Notes: a model not told the origin generated them from the letters alone. Shown: positions 8,329 through 18,077, counted from the first letter of the stretch. The stretch: DNA of 64,000 nt from Novosphingopyxis iocasae (GCF_014334095.1 NZ_CP060495.1:2471001-2535000), one strand, 5' to 3'. Program-made: numbers and translations.

Positions 8329-9963
8329 TCAGCGCGCTTCGTTTTCCTGCGCCGCGGGAACCGCCGTCTCGATTTCTCGCTTGAGTGGCTCCAGCGAAAC
8401 CTCCGGCGTGCGCACTTCAGTGCCGCCGCCCAGCGCCACATAGAGCGAGGCGAAGTTCTGGAGTTCCTGCCGCTGCGCCGTCAGCAAAGCCTGCTGCGCG
8501 GCGAAGAGATTGCGCTCGGCATCCAGCACTTCCAGATAATTGGCGGCGCCTTCGCGGTATCGCAGGCGCGCGAGATAGGAGAGGCGGTCGTTCGCTTCCA
8601 CCGCGCGGCGCAGGACCGCTACCTGATCGGCAATGTAGCGGCGCCCGGCGAGGGCGTTGGACACTTCCTGGAACGCGGTCTGCACCGCCTTGTCGTAATT
8701 CGCGACCGATTCGAGCCGCCGCGCTTTGGCGAGTCCAAGGTCCGCTTCGCGCGCGCCCCAGTCGAAGATCGGCAGGTTCAGGCTGGGGCCGAAGCTCCAG
8801 GTGAAGGCGTCGCCGTCGAACAAGCCGCCGAGGCTCGTGGAGGCGAAGCCCGCATTGCCGGTCAGAGAGATGTTCGGGAAAAAGGCCGCGCGCGCCGCGC
8901 CAATATTGGCCTCGTCCGCGCGCAGCTGCTCTTCGGCCTGCACGATGTCGGGCCGCACGAGAAGAAGGCGGGACGGCAGTCCGGCATCGAGCCGCGCGGT
9001 CACGGTTTCGTCGGCCAGCGACAGGCCGGGGGGCAGATCGCCGGGAATGCGGCCGCCGACGAGGACGGTGAGCTGATTGGTGGCGGTGGCGAGATTCTGC
9101 TGCTCAACGGCGACCTGCTGTTCGGCCTGCGTCAGCAGCGTTTCGGCCTGATAATAATCGAGCGCGCTGGTGACGCCGGCATCGAGCCGCAACTTGGCAA
9201 TGCGCAGGCCCTCCTGACGGCTTTCCACCGTGTTGCGGGCCAGTTCCAGCTGTTCCTGCGTCTCGACCAGATCGAAATATGCCGAAGCGACGTCGCCGAT
9301 CAGCGAGAGATAAAAGGCGCGCTGGGCAGCGACGCTGGCGAGATATTGCGCGCGTGCCGCCTCGGTAAGATTGGCGACGCGGCCCCAGAAATCGAGCTCG
9401 AACGAGGATACGCCGACGCCGACATTGAAACGGTTGAAGGTCGTGCCGCCCGATCCGCCGACAAGCGCACCGCCGCCACCTGCGCCGCCCCCGCCGGTAC
9501 CGCCACCGCCCGCGCCGCCATTACCGCTGCCGCCATTGCCCGCGCCTGCACCGGTCCCCCCGCCTGCACCACCTAAGCCGCCGCCACCGAAGCCACCGCT
9601 GCCGATACGGGTGCGGACCGCGCTGGCGTTGAGGCCGACATTGGGGAGCTGCTGGGAGCGCTGGATTCGATATTGCGCCGCGGCCTGTTCGATCCGCGCG
9701 GTGGCGGCGAGCAGATCGCGATTGTTGGCCAGCGCCTCGGCAATCAGCGCTTCCAGCCGCGGATCGGCAAAATAATTCTGCCAGGCCAGGCTGCTTGCAA
9801 CGGCGCCGCCGTCCGGGCGATAGTCGGGATCATAGGCCAGATCGCTGGGCTGCAGGGGCCGCGCGTGATCGGGCGCGAAATTGACGCAGGCGGACAAAGC
9901 CAGCGCGGAGGCCGAGGCCAGGGACAGCCGGGCAGCGGGGCGGAGGGCTTGGCGGATCGTCAT
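8329..9963 (-). CDS. RND efflux outer-membrane channel (NodT/OprM family)
   Basis: Outer-membrane lipoprotein channel of a tripartite efflux pump. The lipobox LSAC puts the acylated Cys at residue 26, and two OEP repeats follow. The protein has 544 residues, about 60 more than usual. The excess is a glycine-rich stretch (about residues 121-173) between LNASAVRTRI and TTFNRFNVGV, the place of the first extracellular beta-hairpin loop. Its start overlaps the pump gene stop by four bases, so the three efflux genes form one operon. Confidence 0.93.
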   Translation of the reverse strand: MTIRQALRPAARLSLASASALALSACVNFAPDHARPLQPSDLAYDPDYRPDGGAVASSLAWQNYFADPRLEALIAEALANNRDLLAATARIEQAAAQYRIQRSQQLPNVGLNASAVRTRIGSGGFGGGGLGGAGGGTGAGAGNGGSGNGGAGGGGTGGGGAGGGGALVGGSGGTTFNRFNVGVGVSSFELDFWGRVANLTEAARAQYLASVAAQRAFYLSLIGDVASAYFDLVETQEQLELARNTVESRQEGLRIAKLRLDAGVTSALDYYQAETLLTQAEQQVAVEQQNLATATNQLTVLVGGRIPGDLPPGLSLADETVTARLDAGLPSRLLLVRPDIVQAEEQLRADEANIGAARAAFFPNISLTGNAGFASTSLGGLFDGDAFTWSFGPSLNLPIFDWGAREADLGLAKARRLESVANYDKAVQTAFQEVSNALAGRRYIADQVAVLRRAVEANDRLSYLARLRYREGAANYLEVLDAERNLFAAQQALLTAQRQELQNFASLYVALGGGTEVRTPEVSLEPLKREIETAVPAAQENEAR

Positions 9964-12900
9964 GCAGGCTGTGCCTTTCCTTCGTCGCGGCCGCCCGCGC
10001 CGTCGCCGTCCGGTTCGCTTCCGTCCGCTTCCTCGCCGTCGGTTTCCATCGTGCCGGCGGCGTGCGGCTGCTTGCGGCTGAGATGGCGACGGACCAGCAG
10101 ATAGAGGAGCGGAATGATGAACACGCCGATGCCGGTGGCTGTGATCATGCCGCCCATCACGCCGGTGCCCACCGCGATGCGGCTGGCCGCGCCCGCCCCG
10201 CTTGCCAGCACCAGCGGCACCATGCCCAGGATAAAGGCGAGCGAGGTCATGATGATGGGCCTGAGGCGCAGCTTGGCCGCTTCCTTGACGGCTTCGATCG
10301 GTTTGAGGCCGCGCTCTTCCTCTTCGATCGCGAACTCGACGATCAGGATAGCGTTCTTGGCGGCGAGGCCGATGATCGTGATGAGGCCGACGTTGAAATA
10401 CACATCTGCCGAGAGACCGCGCAGCATCGAGAACAAGACCGCGCCCAAGACGCCCATCGGCACGATCAGCAGCACCGAAAGCGGCACCGCCCAGCTTTCA
10501 TACAGCGCGGCGAGCAGCAGGAACACGACCAGCGCCGACAGGCCCAGCAGCGCGCCGACCTGGCCGGCGGACTGCTTTTCTTCATAGCTGATGCCGGTCC
10601 ATTCATAGCCGATACCATCGGGCAGCTTGTCGGCCATCTGCTCCATCGCCGCGATTGCGGCGCCGGACGAGCGGCCGCTCGCCGCCTCGCCGGAAATCGT
10701 CATGGCGGGATAGCCGTTGTAACGTGCCAGGCTGGGCGGCTCGGCGGTCCATTCGGCGGTGGCAAAAGTGCTGAAGGGGACGAGCTGCCCCTGATCGTTC
10801 GGCACGCGCAGATCCATCACGTCCTGCGGCGTCATCCGGTCGGCAGCTTCGGCCTGCGCGATCACGCGCAGCACCCGGCCATTGCGGTTGAAGTCATTGA
10901 TATAGGTCGAGCCGAAATTGATCCCGAGCGCATTGTTGACGTCCGATATCGAGAGGCCGAGCGCGGTCGCCAGCGTGCGATCGATATCGACGCGCAGGAC
11001 GGGTCCGGCAGGCTGGTCCTCGGGACGAATATTGGTGATCACGTCGTTCTGGCTAGCCATGCCGAGCAGTTGCTGCTGCGCCTGGCGCAGCGCATCGCGG
11101 CCCAGCCCGGCGCGGTCCTCCAGCTTGAAGGAGAAGCCGCTGGCATTGCCGAGCGACTGGATCGGCGGCGGCTGGATCACGAAGGCGATGGCCGACTGGA
11201 TCTGGCTGAACACACCGGTGGCCTTTTTCACCAGCGCGCCGGCGGAACTGCCATCGCCGGTCCGCTCGCTCCAGGGCTTCAGGCTGGCGAACATCAGCGC
11301 ATTATTCTGGCCCTGGCCGAAGAAGCTGAAGCCGCGCACGATCACCAGGTTCTGCACCTCGGGCTGATCCAGCCAGAACTCCTGGACCGGGGCGATCGCC
11401 TCGTTCAGCACATTGCGGGTCGATCCGGGCGGGCTTTGTACGACGGTGATGACATAGCCCTGATCCTCGGTCGGCAGGAAGGCCGTGGGAAGACGCATGA
11501 ACAGGAACACGGTGATCGCGGCGAGCAGCGTGAAAACGGCCAGCCCGCGCATCGGTTTGGAGAGAACGCGGCTGTTTACCTTCGCATAGCGCTCGGTCAT
11601 CCGGGCGAACCAGCGGTTGAACGCGGCGAAGAACCCGCTGACCTTGTCCCACAAGCTGGCGAAAAAGCCGCGATCCCGATCGCCTTGCTTGTCGTCGCCG
11701 TCCTGGGCGCGCGCATGTGCGCTTTCTTCTTCCTCCTCCTCCTCTTCGTCAAGCGACGGGGCGCTGCCCGTCCCGCCTTCTTCGATCGGCTTCAGGAAGG
11801 CGGCGCACAAAGCAGGCGTCAGCGTGAGCGCCATCAGCGCGGAGAAGGCGATCGAAATCGCCAGCGTTACGGAGAACTGGCGGTAGATGCCGCCCGTCGA
11901 TCCGGGGAAGAACGCCATCGGGATGAACACCGCGATCAGCACCAGCGTGATGCCTATGATGGCGCCGGTGATCTGGTCCATCGCCTTGCGCGTGGCCTCC
12001 AGCGGGGGAAGGCCTTCCTCGCGCATGATCCGCTCGACATTCTCGATCACCACGATCGCGTCGTCCACCAGGATGCCGATGGCCAGCACCATGCCGAACA
12101 GCGTCAGCACGTTGATCGAGAAACCGAACAGCCAGAGGCCGAGCGCCGCGCCCGCCAGTGCGATCGGCACGACTAGCGCCGGGATCACGGTGGCGCGCCA
12201 GTTCTGCAGGAACAGGAACATGACGAGGAAGACGAGCACCATCGCCTCGATCAATGTCTTCACCACTTCGTCGACCGAGGTCTGAACAAACGGGGTGGTG
12301 TCATAGGGAATCGAATAGCTGACGCCCGGCGGCAGCTGACGCTGCAGCTCTTCCATCCGGGCCTTCACGCCCTCGGCCGCGGCAAGCGCATTGGCGCCGG
12401 TGGCAAGCTGTACGGCCATGCCGGCCATCGGCTTGCCGTTCAGCGTGGTGGTGGTGTCGTAGCTTTGCGCGCCCAGTTCGACGCGGCCCACGTCTGCGAC
12501 GCGCACCGTCGCGCCGCTTTGCGCCGCGCGCAGGATGACCTGCTCAAATTCCTTGATCGTGGAGAAACGATCCTGCGTTACGATAGTCGCGTTGATCTGC
12601 TGGTCATCCACGGTCGGCAGCGCGCCGAGCGAGCCGCCTGCGGTCTGGCTGTTCTGCGCGCTGATGGCCGCAACCACGTCGGACGGCGTGAGATTGTAGC
12701 TCGCCAGTTTTTGCGGATCGAGCCAGATGCGCATGGCATATTCGGAACCGAACAGCCGGATATCACCCACGCCCTGCACGCGGCGCAGTTCATCGACGAT
12801 GCGGGTGGAGGCGATATTGCCAAGGTCCACGGCATCATATTGTTCGCCCTGGCTGGTCAGCGCGACGATCAAGAGGAAGCCGGTATTGGCCTGACGCACC

Positions 12901-13283
12901 GTAATGCCCTGCCGCCGCACCGATTCGGGCAGGCGCGCCTCCACCGTGGAAAGACGGTTCTGCACCTCGGTCTGCGCAATATCGATATCGGTGCCGGCCT
13001 CGAAGGTCAGCGTGATAGAGGCGGTGCCGTTCGACTGGCTGGTCGAGGCCATGTAAAGATAGCCTTCAACGCCGTTCAGCTGCTGCTCGATCACCTGGGT
13101 GACGTTCTGCTCCAGCGTCTGGGCGTCGGCACCGGGATAAGCGACCGAAATGGTAAGCGAGGGCGGGGCGACCTGCGGATATTGCTCGATCGGCAGGGCG
13201 CGCAGGGCGATGATGCCGCCCAAGAGCACGCCGAGCGCAATCACCCAGGCAAAAACCGGTCGGTCGATGAAGAAACGTGGCAC
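9960..13283 (-). CDS. RND multidrug efflux pump, HAE1 (AcrB/MexB) type
   Basis: Inner-membrane proton-driven transporter exporting hydrophobic drugs or solvents through the adaptor and outer channel. The N-terminus (FIDRPVFAWVIA) and the GxxxDxxxVVIENVER region, with its Asp in TM4, mark the HAE1 family. The 1107 residues exceed the usual 1,040-1,050, partly because of a highly acidic linker (eight consecutive Glu after SLD, coded near 11,705-11,760) between the two pseudo-repeats, and an acidic C-terminal tail. Substrate cannot be told from sequence. It follows the adaptor gene by 15 nt. Confidence 0.95.
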   Translation of the reverse strand: MPRFFIDRPVFAWVIALGVLLGGIIALRALPIEQYPQVAPPSLTISVAYPGADAQTLEQNVTQVIEQQLNGVEGYLYMASTSQSNGTASITLTFEAGTDIDIAQTEVQNRLSTVEARLPESVRRQGITVRQANTGFLLIVALTSQGEQYDAVDLGNIASTRIVDELRRVQGVGDIRLFGSEYAMRIWLDPQKLASYNLTPSDVVAAISAQNSQTAGGSLGALPTVDDQQINATIVTQDRFSTIKEFEQVILRAAQSGATVRVADVGRVELGAQSYDTTTTLNGKPMAGMAVQLATGANALAAAEGVKARMEELQRQLPPGVSYSIPYDTTPFVQTSVDEVVKTLIEAMVLVFLVMFLFLQNWRATVIPALVVPIALAGAALGLWLFGFSINVLTLFGMVLAIGILVDDAIVVIENVERIMREEGLPPLEATRKAMDQITGAIIGITLVLIAVFIPMAFFPGSTGGIYRQFSVTLAISIAFSALMALTLTPALCAAFLKPIEEGGTGSAPSLDEEEEEEEESAHARAQDGDDKQGDRDRGFFASLWDKVSGFFAAFNRWFARMTERYAKVNSRVLSKPMRGLAVFTLLAAITVFLFMRLPTAFLPTEDQGYVITVVQSPPGSTRNVLNEAIAPVQEFWLDQPEVQNLVIVRGFSFFGQGQNNALMFASLKPWSERTGDGSSAGALVKKATGVFSQIQSAIAFVIQPPPIQSLGNASGFSFKLEDRAGLGRDALRQAQQQLLGMASQNDVITNIRPEDQPAGPVLRVDIDRTLATALGLSISDVNNALGINFGSTYINDFNRNGRVLRVIAQAEAADRMTPQDVMDLRVPNDQGQLVPFSTFATAEWTAEPPSLARYNGYPAMTISGEAASGRSSGAAIAAMEQMADKLPDGIGYEWTGISYEEKQSAGQVGALLGLSALVVFLLLAALYESWAVPLSVLLIVPMGVLGAVLFSMLRGLSADVYFNVGLITIIGLAAKNAILIVEFAIEEEERGLKPIEAVKEAAKLRLRPIIMTSLAFILGMVPLVLASGAGAASRIAVGTGVMGGMITATGIGVFIIPLLYLLVRRHLSRKQPHAAGTMETDGEEADGSEPDGDGAGGRDEGKAQPA

Positions 13284-13298
13284 GCGCGCGCTCCGCCC

Positions 13299-14501
13299 TT
13301 ACTGGGTTTTGGCCGCAGCGCCCGAAGGCTGGCCGCCGCTTGGCTGCGGACGGGCCGTGCTGCCCAGAACGGAGCGACTGTCCTGAACCTTTACAGGCGC
13401 GCCGGGGCGGATCTTCTGCAGATTGCTGACGATCACCTTGTCGCCCGGTTTCAGTCCGCTCTTGATGACCCAGCCATTGTCCACCAGCGAACCCAGCTCG
13501 ACATTCTGGCTGCGTGCCTTTCCGTCCGGGCCGACCACGAATACTGTTGAACCGTTCTCGCCCACCTGCACGGCGCGCTGAGGTACGATGATGCCGCCCT
13601 CGCGCTGGCCGGCAAGAATACGTGCGCGCACGAAATCACCGGGAAGCAGCAATTGCTGCGGGTTGGGGATCTCACCGCGCAGGACGACCGCGCCGGTGCT
13701 CTGATCGACCGAATAATCGAGGAAATTCAGGCGCCCCTTGATGGGATAAGGCGTGCCGTCCTCAAACTGCACCTCGAACTCGATGCGGCCATTTGGGTCG
13801 AGCTCCAGCTCCCCCGATGCGATGGCGCGGCGGATGTCGAGCACCTCGGACGAGGCCTGCGTCAGCGTCACGAAGATCGGGTTGAGCTGCTCGATCCGCG
13901 TCATGAGCGTGCCTTCGCTCTGGCTGACGAGCGCGCCTTCGGTCACCAGCGCGCGGCCCACGCGGCCGGAAATCGGCGCGCGGACGGTGGTGTAGCTGAG
14001 TTGCAACTGCGCCGCGTCCAGCTGTGCGCGTGCGGCGGCGACCTGCGCGCGGGCTTCACGCTGCGCCGCGACGGCGGCGTCATATTCCTGCTGGCTAATG
14101 GCCTGTTCGCTCACCAGCGGCTGGTAACGCTGAACCACTGCGCTGGCATTGGCGGCGGTAGCCTGAAGCCGCTGCAGATTCGCGCGCGCCTGATTGACCG
14201 TGGCCTGCACCTCGCGCGGATCGATCCGGAACAGCGGTGCGCCTTTTCGAATTTCGGTGCCCTCATCATAGACGCGGGCCTGCACGATGCCGGTGACGCG
14301 GGCGCGTACTTCGGCGGTCCGGATCGGCTCAACCCGGCCCGGAAGCTCGATGATGTTCGGCACGGACTGCGTCTGCACGGCCGCGACCTTGACCGGCGTC
14401 GCCGGCGGCGGACCTGCCTTGTCCTCGTCCCCGCCGGAGCAGGCGCCGAGCGCCATCGCGGCGGCAATCATCCATGTACGCATGTTGGTTGTCGAGACCA
14501 T
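13299..14501 (-). CDS. RND efflux periplasmic adaptor lipoprotein
   Basis: Membrane-fusion protein that links the pump to the outer-membrane channel. A lipobox (LGAC followed by SGG) gives a lipoprotein anchor. The barrel-sandwich, long alpha-hairpin (about residues 95-165) and beta-barrel regions are recognisable, with the typical RVEPIRTAEVRARVTG segment. Three ATGs are possible at 14531, 14501 and 14483. I prefer 14501 because AAGGA lies upstream; 14483 would give the shortest standard signal peptide. It is the first gene of the adaptor-pump-channel operon. Confidence 0.9.
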   Translation of the reverse strand: MVSTTNMRTWMIAAAMALGACSGGDEDKAGPPPATPVKVAAVQTQSVPNIIELPGRVEPIRTAEVRARVTGIVQARVYDEGTEIRKGAPLFRIDPREVQATVNQARANLQRLQATAANASAVVQRYQPLVSEQAISQQEYDAAVAAQREARAQVAAARAQLDAAQLQLSYTTVRAPISGRVGRALVTEGALVSQSEGTLMTRIEQLNPIFVTLTQASSEVLDIRRAIASGELELDPNGRIEFEVQFEDGTPYPIKGRLNFLDYSVDQSTGAVVLRGEIPNPQQLLLPGDFVRARILAGQREGGIIVPQRAVQVGENGSTVFVVGPDGKARSQNVELGSLVDNGWVIKSGLKPGDKVIVSNLQKIRPGAPVKVQDSRSVLGSTARPQPSGGQPSGAAAKTQ

Positions 14502-14560
14502 GCGGCGGCCATTCCTTAGCAGTTGCAGCATAAGGCATAGGGCCGATCCGCTTGCCTCGC

Positions 14561-14580
14561 AAGTCGTTCGAACGAACTAA
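14561..14580 (-). promoter_or_regulatory. Candidate operator upstream of efflux operon
   Basis: The 12-base perfect palindrome TCGTTCGAACGA (14564-14575) lies about 60 bases ahead of the adaptor start, with partly symmetric flanks. Its position and form suit a TetR/AcrR-type repressor site. No such regulator is encoded next to the operon, so the cognate protein would have to act from elsewhere. Assignment is by position and symmetry only. Confidence 0.4.
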
Positions 14581-14653
14581 CTCAGTTTTTTACCGAAACC
14601 TTTTATAGGCGTGTGCAAATTTGGGTTTCTGCCGGACCCGGCTGTGCCGAAGT

Positions 14654-15652
14654 TCAGCCGCCGGTGACGGACATGTGCCGCGCCAGCGCCGGATCGGCGC
14701 CCTTGGCGATGCGGAAATGGTGGCGCTCCGGTTTGGTCTTCATGGCCCGGTCCAACGCGGCATCGAGGGCCTGTTCCGGCTCCGGTCCGCGCAGGGCGGC
14801 GCGCAGATGGGTCATCTCGCCATGGCCGAGGCAGGGGAACAGCTCTCCCTTTGCGGTCACGCGCACGCGGTTGCAGCTGGCGCAGAAATTGTGGCTGATC
14901 GGGCTGATGAAGCCGATGCGTCCACCCGTTTCCGCGACATTCCAGTAACGCGCCGGGCCGCCGCTGACATGGCTGGACGGCTCTAGCGTGAAGCGCTGCT
15001 CCAGATCGCGGCGCACGGTTTCCAGCGAAAGGAACTGGTCCGATCGTTCGGCCGCGATATCGCCGAGCGGCATCACCTCGATAAAGGTGATGTCCATGCC
15101 CTTGCCATGCGCCCAAGCAGCAAGATCCGGAATTTCTTCACGGTTGGTGTCGGCCAAAGCCACGGTGTTGAGCTTGATCTTGATGCCTGCATCAAGGGCG
15201 GCATCGATGCCGTCGAGGACGCGGTTCAACATGTCCCGGTTGGTCAGCGCAGCGAACGCTGCCGGATCGCGCGTGTCGAGCGAAACGTTTAGCCGCTTCA
15301 CCCCGGCATCGGCGATGCGCTGCGCATGGCGGGCAAGGTTGGTGGCGTTGGTGGTCATCGTCAGCTCGTCGAGGCCGTGGCCCAGCCGCTTGCCCAGTTC
15401 GTCGATCAGCGGCAGCGTCACGGCGCGCACCAGCGGCTCGCCGCCCGTCAGGCGGATCTTGTTGACGCCGCGGGTGATGAATCCGTCCGCCAGACGCACC
15501 AGCTCGTCGAGATCGAGCAGCTCCCGCCGGGGCAGGAACTGCATCGCCTCACCCATGCAATAATTGCAGCGCAAATCGCACCGGTCCGTCACCGAAAGGC
15601 GCAGGTACCGGATCGTGCGTCCGAACTCGTCGATCAATTTTCCGCAAGCCAT
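14654..15652 (-). CDS. moaA: GTP 3',8-cyclase MoaA
   Basis: Radical-SAM enzyme for the first step of molybdenum-cofactor synthesis. The N-terminal cluster motif is C25xxxC29xxC32 (CDLRCNYC); the C-terminal second cluster has CASC followed by a Cys about 13 residues on. The protein ends in the conserved GlyGly pair needed for cyclisation. Length (332) is typical. Its ATG shares one base with the stop of the upstream oxidoreductase (TGATG), so it is coupled to a molybdoenzyme that consumes its product. Confidence 0.97.
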   Translation of the reverse strand: MACGKLIDEFGRTIRYLRLSVTDRCDLRCNYCMGEAMQFLPRRELLDLDELVRLADGFITRGVNKIRLTGGEPLVRAVTLPLIDELGKRLGHGLDELTMTTNATNLARHAQRIADAGVKRLNVSLDTRDPAAFAALTNRDMLNRVLDGIDAALDAGIKIKLNTVALADTNREEIPDLAAWAHGKGMDITFIEVMPLGDIAAERSDQFLSLETVRRDLEQRFTLEPSSHVSGGPARYWNVAETGGRIGFISPISHNFCASCNRVRVTAKGELFPCLGHGEMTHLRAALRGPEPEQALDAALDRAMKTKPERHHFRIAKGADPALARHMSVTGG

Positions 15653-17955
15653 CAGTCGGTAACTATGCGCACCGGTACGCCTTTTGAAGCGGGCGTCTTC
15701 GATTTCTCGTCATGATACCATAGCGGGACGAGCGGATTGAGCTCCGGAAAATAGCCGGCAAGGCAGCCGTCGGGCACTTCATAAGGTGTCACCGTCAGGC
15801 CCGGTACGCGCCGATCCGCGCCATCTTCGGCGTCGCCGATCAGGGTGACGCGCTGGCCCGCTTTCAGACCTGCCTTTTCCATTTCCTTCGGGTTGATCAG
15901 GATCACGTGGCGCGTACCTTCGATCCCGCGGAAACGGTCCGAATAGCCGTAAATGGTGGTGTTGAATTGGTCGTTGGACCGCAGCGTGATGAGCCTATAG
16001 CGGCCTTCCTTGTCGGCGAGGCCGGTGGAGGAGAGCATGGCGGGCGTCGTGAACTCCGCCTTGCCGCTCTCGGTCTTCCAGATTCGCTCGCGCGCGCTGT
16101 TGCCGCGGTAGAAGCCGCCTGCCTGCAGCATCCGCTCGTTCATGTCGTAGAACTGCTCGTGATAGGTCTCGGCAATCAGATCGCGCACGATCGAATAGTC
16201 GCCGGTCCAGTCGTCCCAACGCAGCTTGGGATTGGGCGCGCAGGTTTCCTTGGCGAGGCCTGCGACGATCGCGAGTTCGCTCAGCAGATGCTCGCTAGCC
16301 GGCGTACGCTTGCCGAAGGAGGCGTGGACATGGCTCAGGCTGTCCTCCATCGACACCTTCTGCATGCCGCTCGCCTGCATATCTCGTTCGGATCGGGCGA
16401 GGCAGGGCAGCAGCCAGGCGCTCTTGCCGTTGATCAGATGGCTGCGGTTGAGCTTGGTGGCGATCTGCACCGTCAGCTCCATTTTCTGCCACGCTTCTTC
16501 CATCCGCACGATGTCCGGAATGGCGCGCACGAAATTGCCGCCCAGCGAGATGAATGCCTTGACCGTCCCGTCCTCGATGCCTTCGCAGGCTTCCACGGTG
16601 TTCATGCCGTCCTCACGCGGCGGATCGAAACCGAACTGCTCGGCAATCAGGTCGAGCGGGACGAGCGCGGTCTTTTCCGCAATGCCCACGGTGCGCTGGC
16701 CCTGCACATTGCTGTGGCCGCGCACGGGGCTCATGCCCGCGCCAGGGCGTCCGATATTGCCGCGCAGCAGCAGGAAATTGGTGAGCAGCGCAATATTCTC
16801 GAAACCGTGGACATGCTGCGTCAGGCCCATGCCATAGATGCCGATCACCTTTTCGGCATCCATATAGACGCGCGCGGCGTCCATCAGCGCGGTGCGGGGC
16901 AGGCCGCTATTGGTCTCGATTTCTTCCCAGCCCGTGGCGGCGCATTTCGCCTTGAACTCCTCGAACCCGTGCGTGTGTTCGGCGATGAAATCCTCGTCGA
17001 TCACGCCGCGGCCCGTCGCCTGGCGGCGTTTTGCATCGCACTCCAGGATGAACTTGCACATGCCCAGGATGGCGGCGATGTCTCCGCCCGCCTTCACCTG
17101 ATGATATTGATAGCTGATCTTCGTGGCCCGGCCCGTCAGCATTTCGACCGGGTTCTGAGGGGAGATGAACTCCTCGAGGCCCTTTTCCTTCAGCGGATTG
17201 AAGGTCACGATCTTGCAGCCGCGTTTTACGGCGTCGCGCAGCGGGTGGAGGAAACGCGGACTGTTGGTGCCGGTGTTCTGGCCGAAGAAGAAGATCGCGT
17301 CGCACTCGTCGAAATCGTCGAGCGTGCAGGTGCCCACCGGCGATCCGATCACCTTGCTGAGCGCCACCGAAGTGGTTTCGTGGCACATATTGGAGCTGTC
17401 GGGCAGATTGTTGTGACCATAGGCGCGGGCGAACAGCGCGTAGAGATAGCTCGTCTCCAGGCTCGCGCGACCGGAGGCGTAGAAAATGGCCGATTTGGGA
17501 TCGAGCCGCTTCAGATGCGCGCCAATTTCGCGGAATGCCTCGTCCCATTCCACCGGCACATAATGGTCCGTCTCGGCATCGTAGCGCATGGGGTGGGTCA
17601 GGCGGCCCTGATCCTCCAGGTCGAAATCCTTCCAGCTGCGCAGCTCGGTCACGCTGTGGCGCGCGAAGAATTCGGGCGTGCAGCGCTTGGTGGTCAGCTC
17701 CCACATCGTTGCCTTTGCACCGTTCTCGCAGAACTCGAAATGGTGCGGGTCTTTCGGCTTGGCCCACGCGCAGCTGGTGCACATATGGCCGCCGGACTTG
17801 TTCTGCCGGGCGAGGGTTTCGAGCATCGCTGGCGTCGGTTTTTCCGTGCCCGCGATTGCCGCCATGCCGCGCACACTGCCCCAGCCGCCAGCGGGCCCGT
17901 CATAGTGCGGCATATCGTGATTGTCGCGGTTGGCCGGATCACGGGGGTCGCTCAT
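15652..17955 (-). CDS. FdhF/YdeP-family molybdopterin oxidoreductase
   Basis: A 767-residue member of the molybdopterin oxidoreductase superfamily, closest in character to YdeP/FdhF-like formate-dehydrogenase homologues. Near the N-terminus CTSCAW begins an iron-sulfur-like region, followed by the Moco domain (FFFGQNTGTNSPR) and a C-terminal molydopterin-binding domain. YdeP relatives have no firmly known substrate, so formate is uncertain. The ATG at 17955 has AAGGAG upstream; a longer frame from 18066 lacks this. It is divergent from the catalase-like gene (122 bases between starts) and coupled to moaA. FdhD, encoded 1.2 kb away, probably sulfurates its cofactor. Confidence 0.88.
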   Translation of the reverse strand: MSDPRDPANRDNHDMPHYDGPAGGWGSVRGMAAIAGTEKPTPAMLETLARQNKSGGHMCTSCAWAKPKDPHHFEFCENGAKATMWELTTKRCTPEFFARHSVTELRSWKDFDLEDQGRLTHPMRYDAETDHYVPVEWDEAFREIGAHLKRLDPKSAIFYASGRASLETSYLYALFARAYGHNNLPDSSNMCHETTSVALSKVIGSPVGTCTLDDFDECDAIFFFGQNTGTNSPRFLHPLRDAVKRGCKIVTFNPLKEKGLEEFISPQNPVEMLTGRATKISYQYHQVKAGGDIAAILGMCKFILECDAKRRQATGRGVIDEDFIAEHTHGFEEFKAKCAATGWEEIETNSGLPRTALMDAARVYMDAEKVIGIYGMGLTQHVHGFENIALLTNFLLLRGNIGRPGAGMSPVRGHSNVQGQRTVGIAEKTALVPLDLIAEQFGFDPPREDGMNTVEACEGIEDGTVKAFISLGGNFVRAIPDIVRMEEAWQKMELTVQIATKLNRSHLINGKSAWLLPCLARSERDMQASGMQKVSMEDSLSHVHASFGKRTPASEHLLSELAIVAGLAKETCAPNPKLRWDDWTGDYSIVRDLIAETYHEQFYDMNERMLQAGGFYRGNSARERIWKTESGKAEFTTPAMLSSTGLADKEGRYRLITLRSNDQFNTTIYGYSDRFRGIEGTRHVILINPKEMEKAGLKAGQRVTLIGDAEDGADRRVPGLTVTPYEVPDGCLAGYFPELNPLVPLWYHDEKSKTPASKGVPVRIVTD

Positions 17956-18077
17956 ACGGGGGCTCCTTCGGTGCTTCTGTCGTCCGCCCGTGACAACGGG
18001 GATTGTAAATCTGGCGGAACCAGCGGTCTGCCATAAATCTTTCAGAGCGGTAAGTCTCTGATCCAAGGAACGCGAAG

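Noticed and set aside
9445..9603. Tandem triplet-like repeat considered as a CRISPR or microsatellite array
   Set aside because: It is in frame within the efflux channel gene and codes a Gly-rich loop; no spacer-repeat structure.
10062..12176. 704-codon open frame opposite the RND pump gene
   Set aside because: It is the antisense of a strongly conserved pump, rich in His/Arg/Gly/Gln, with no recognisable domain. Long antisense frames are expected at this GC content.
15907..18036. 709-codon open frame opposite the FdhF-like gene
   Set aside because: Antisense of a conserved molybdoenzyme; composition typical of shadow frames.
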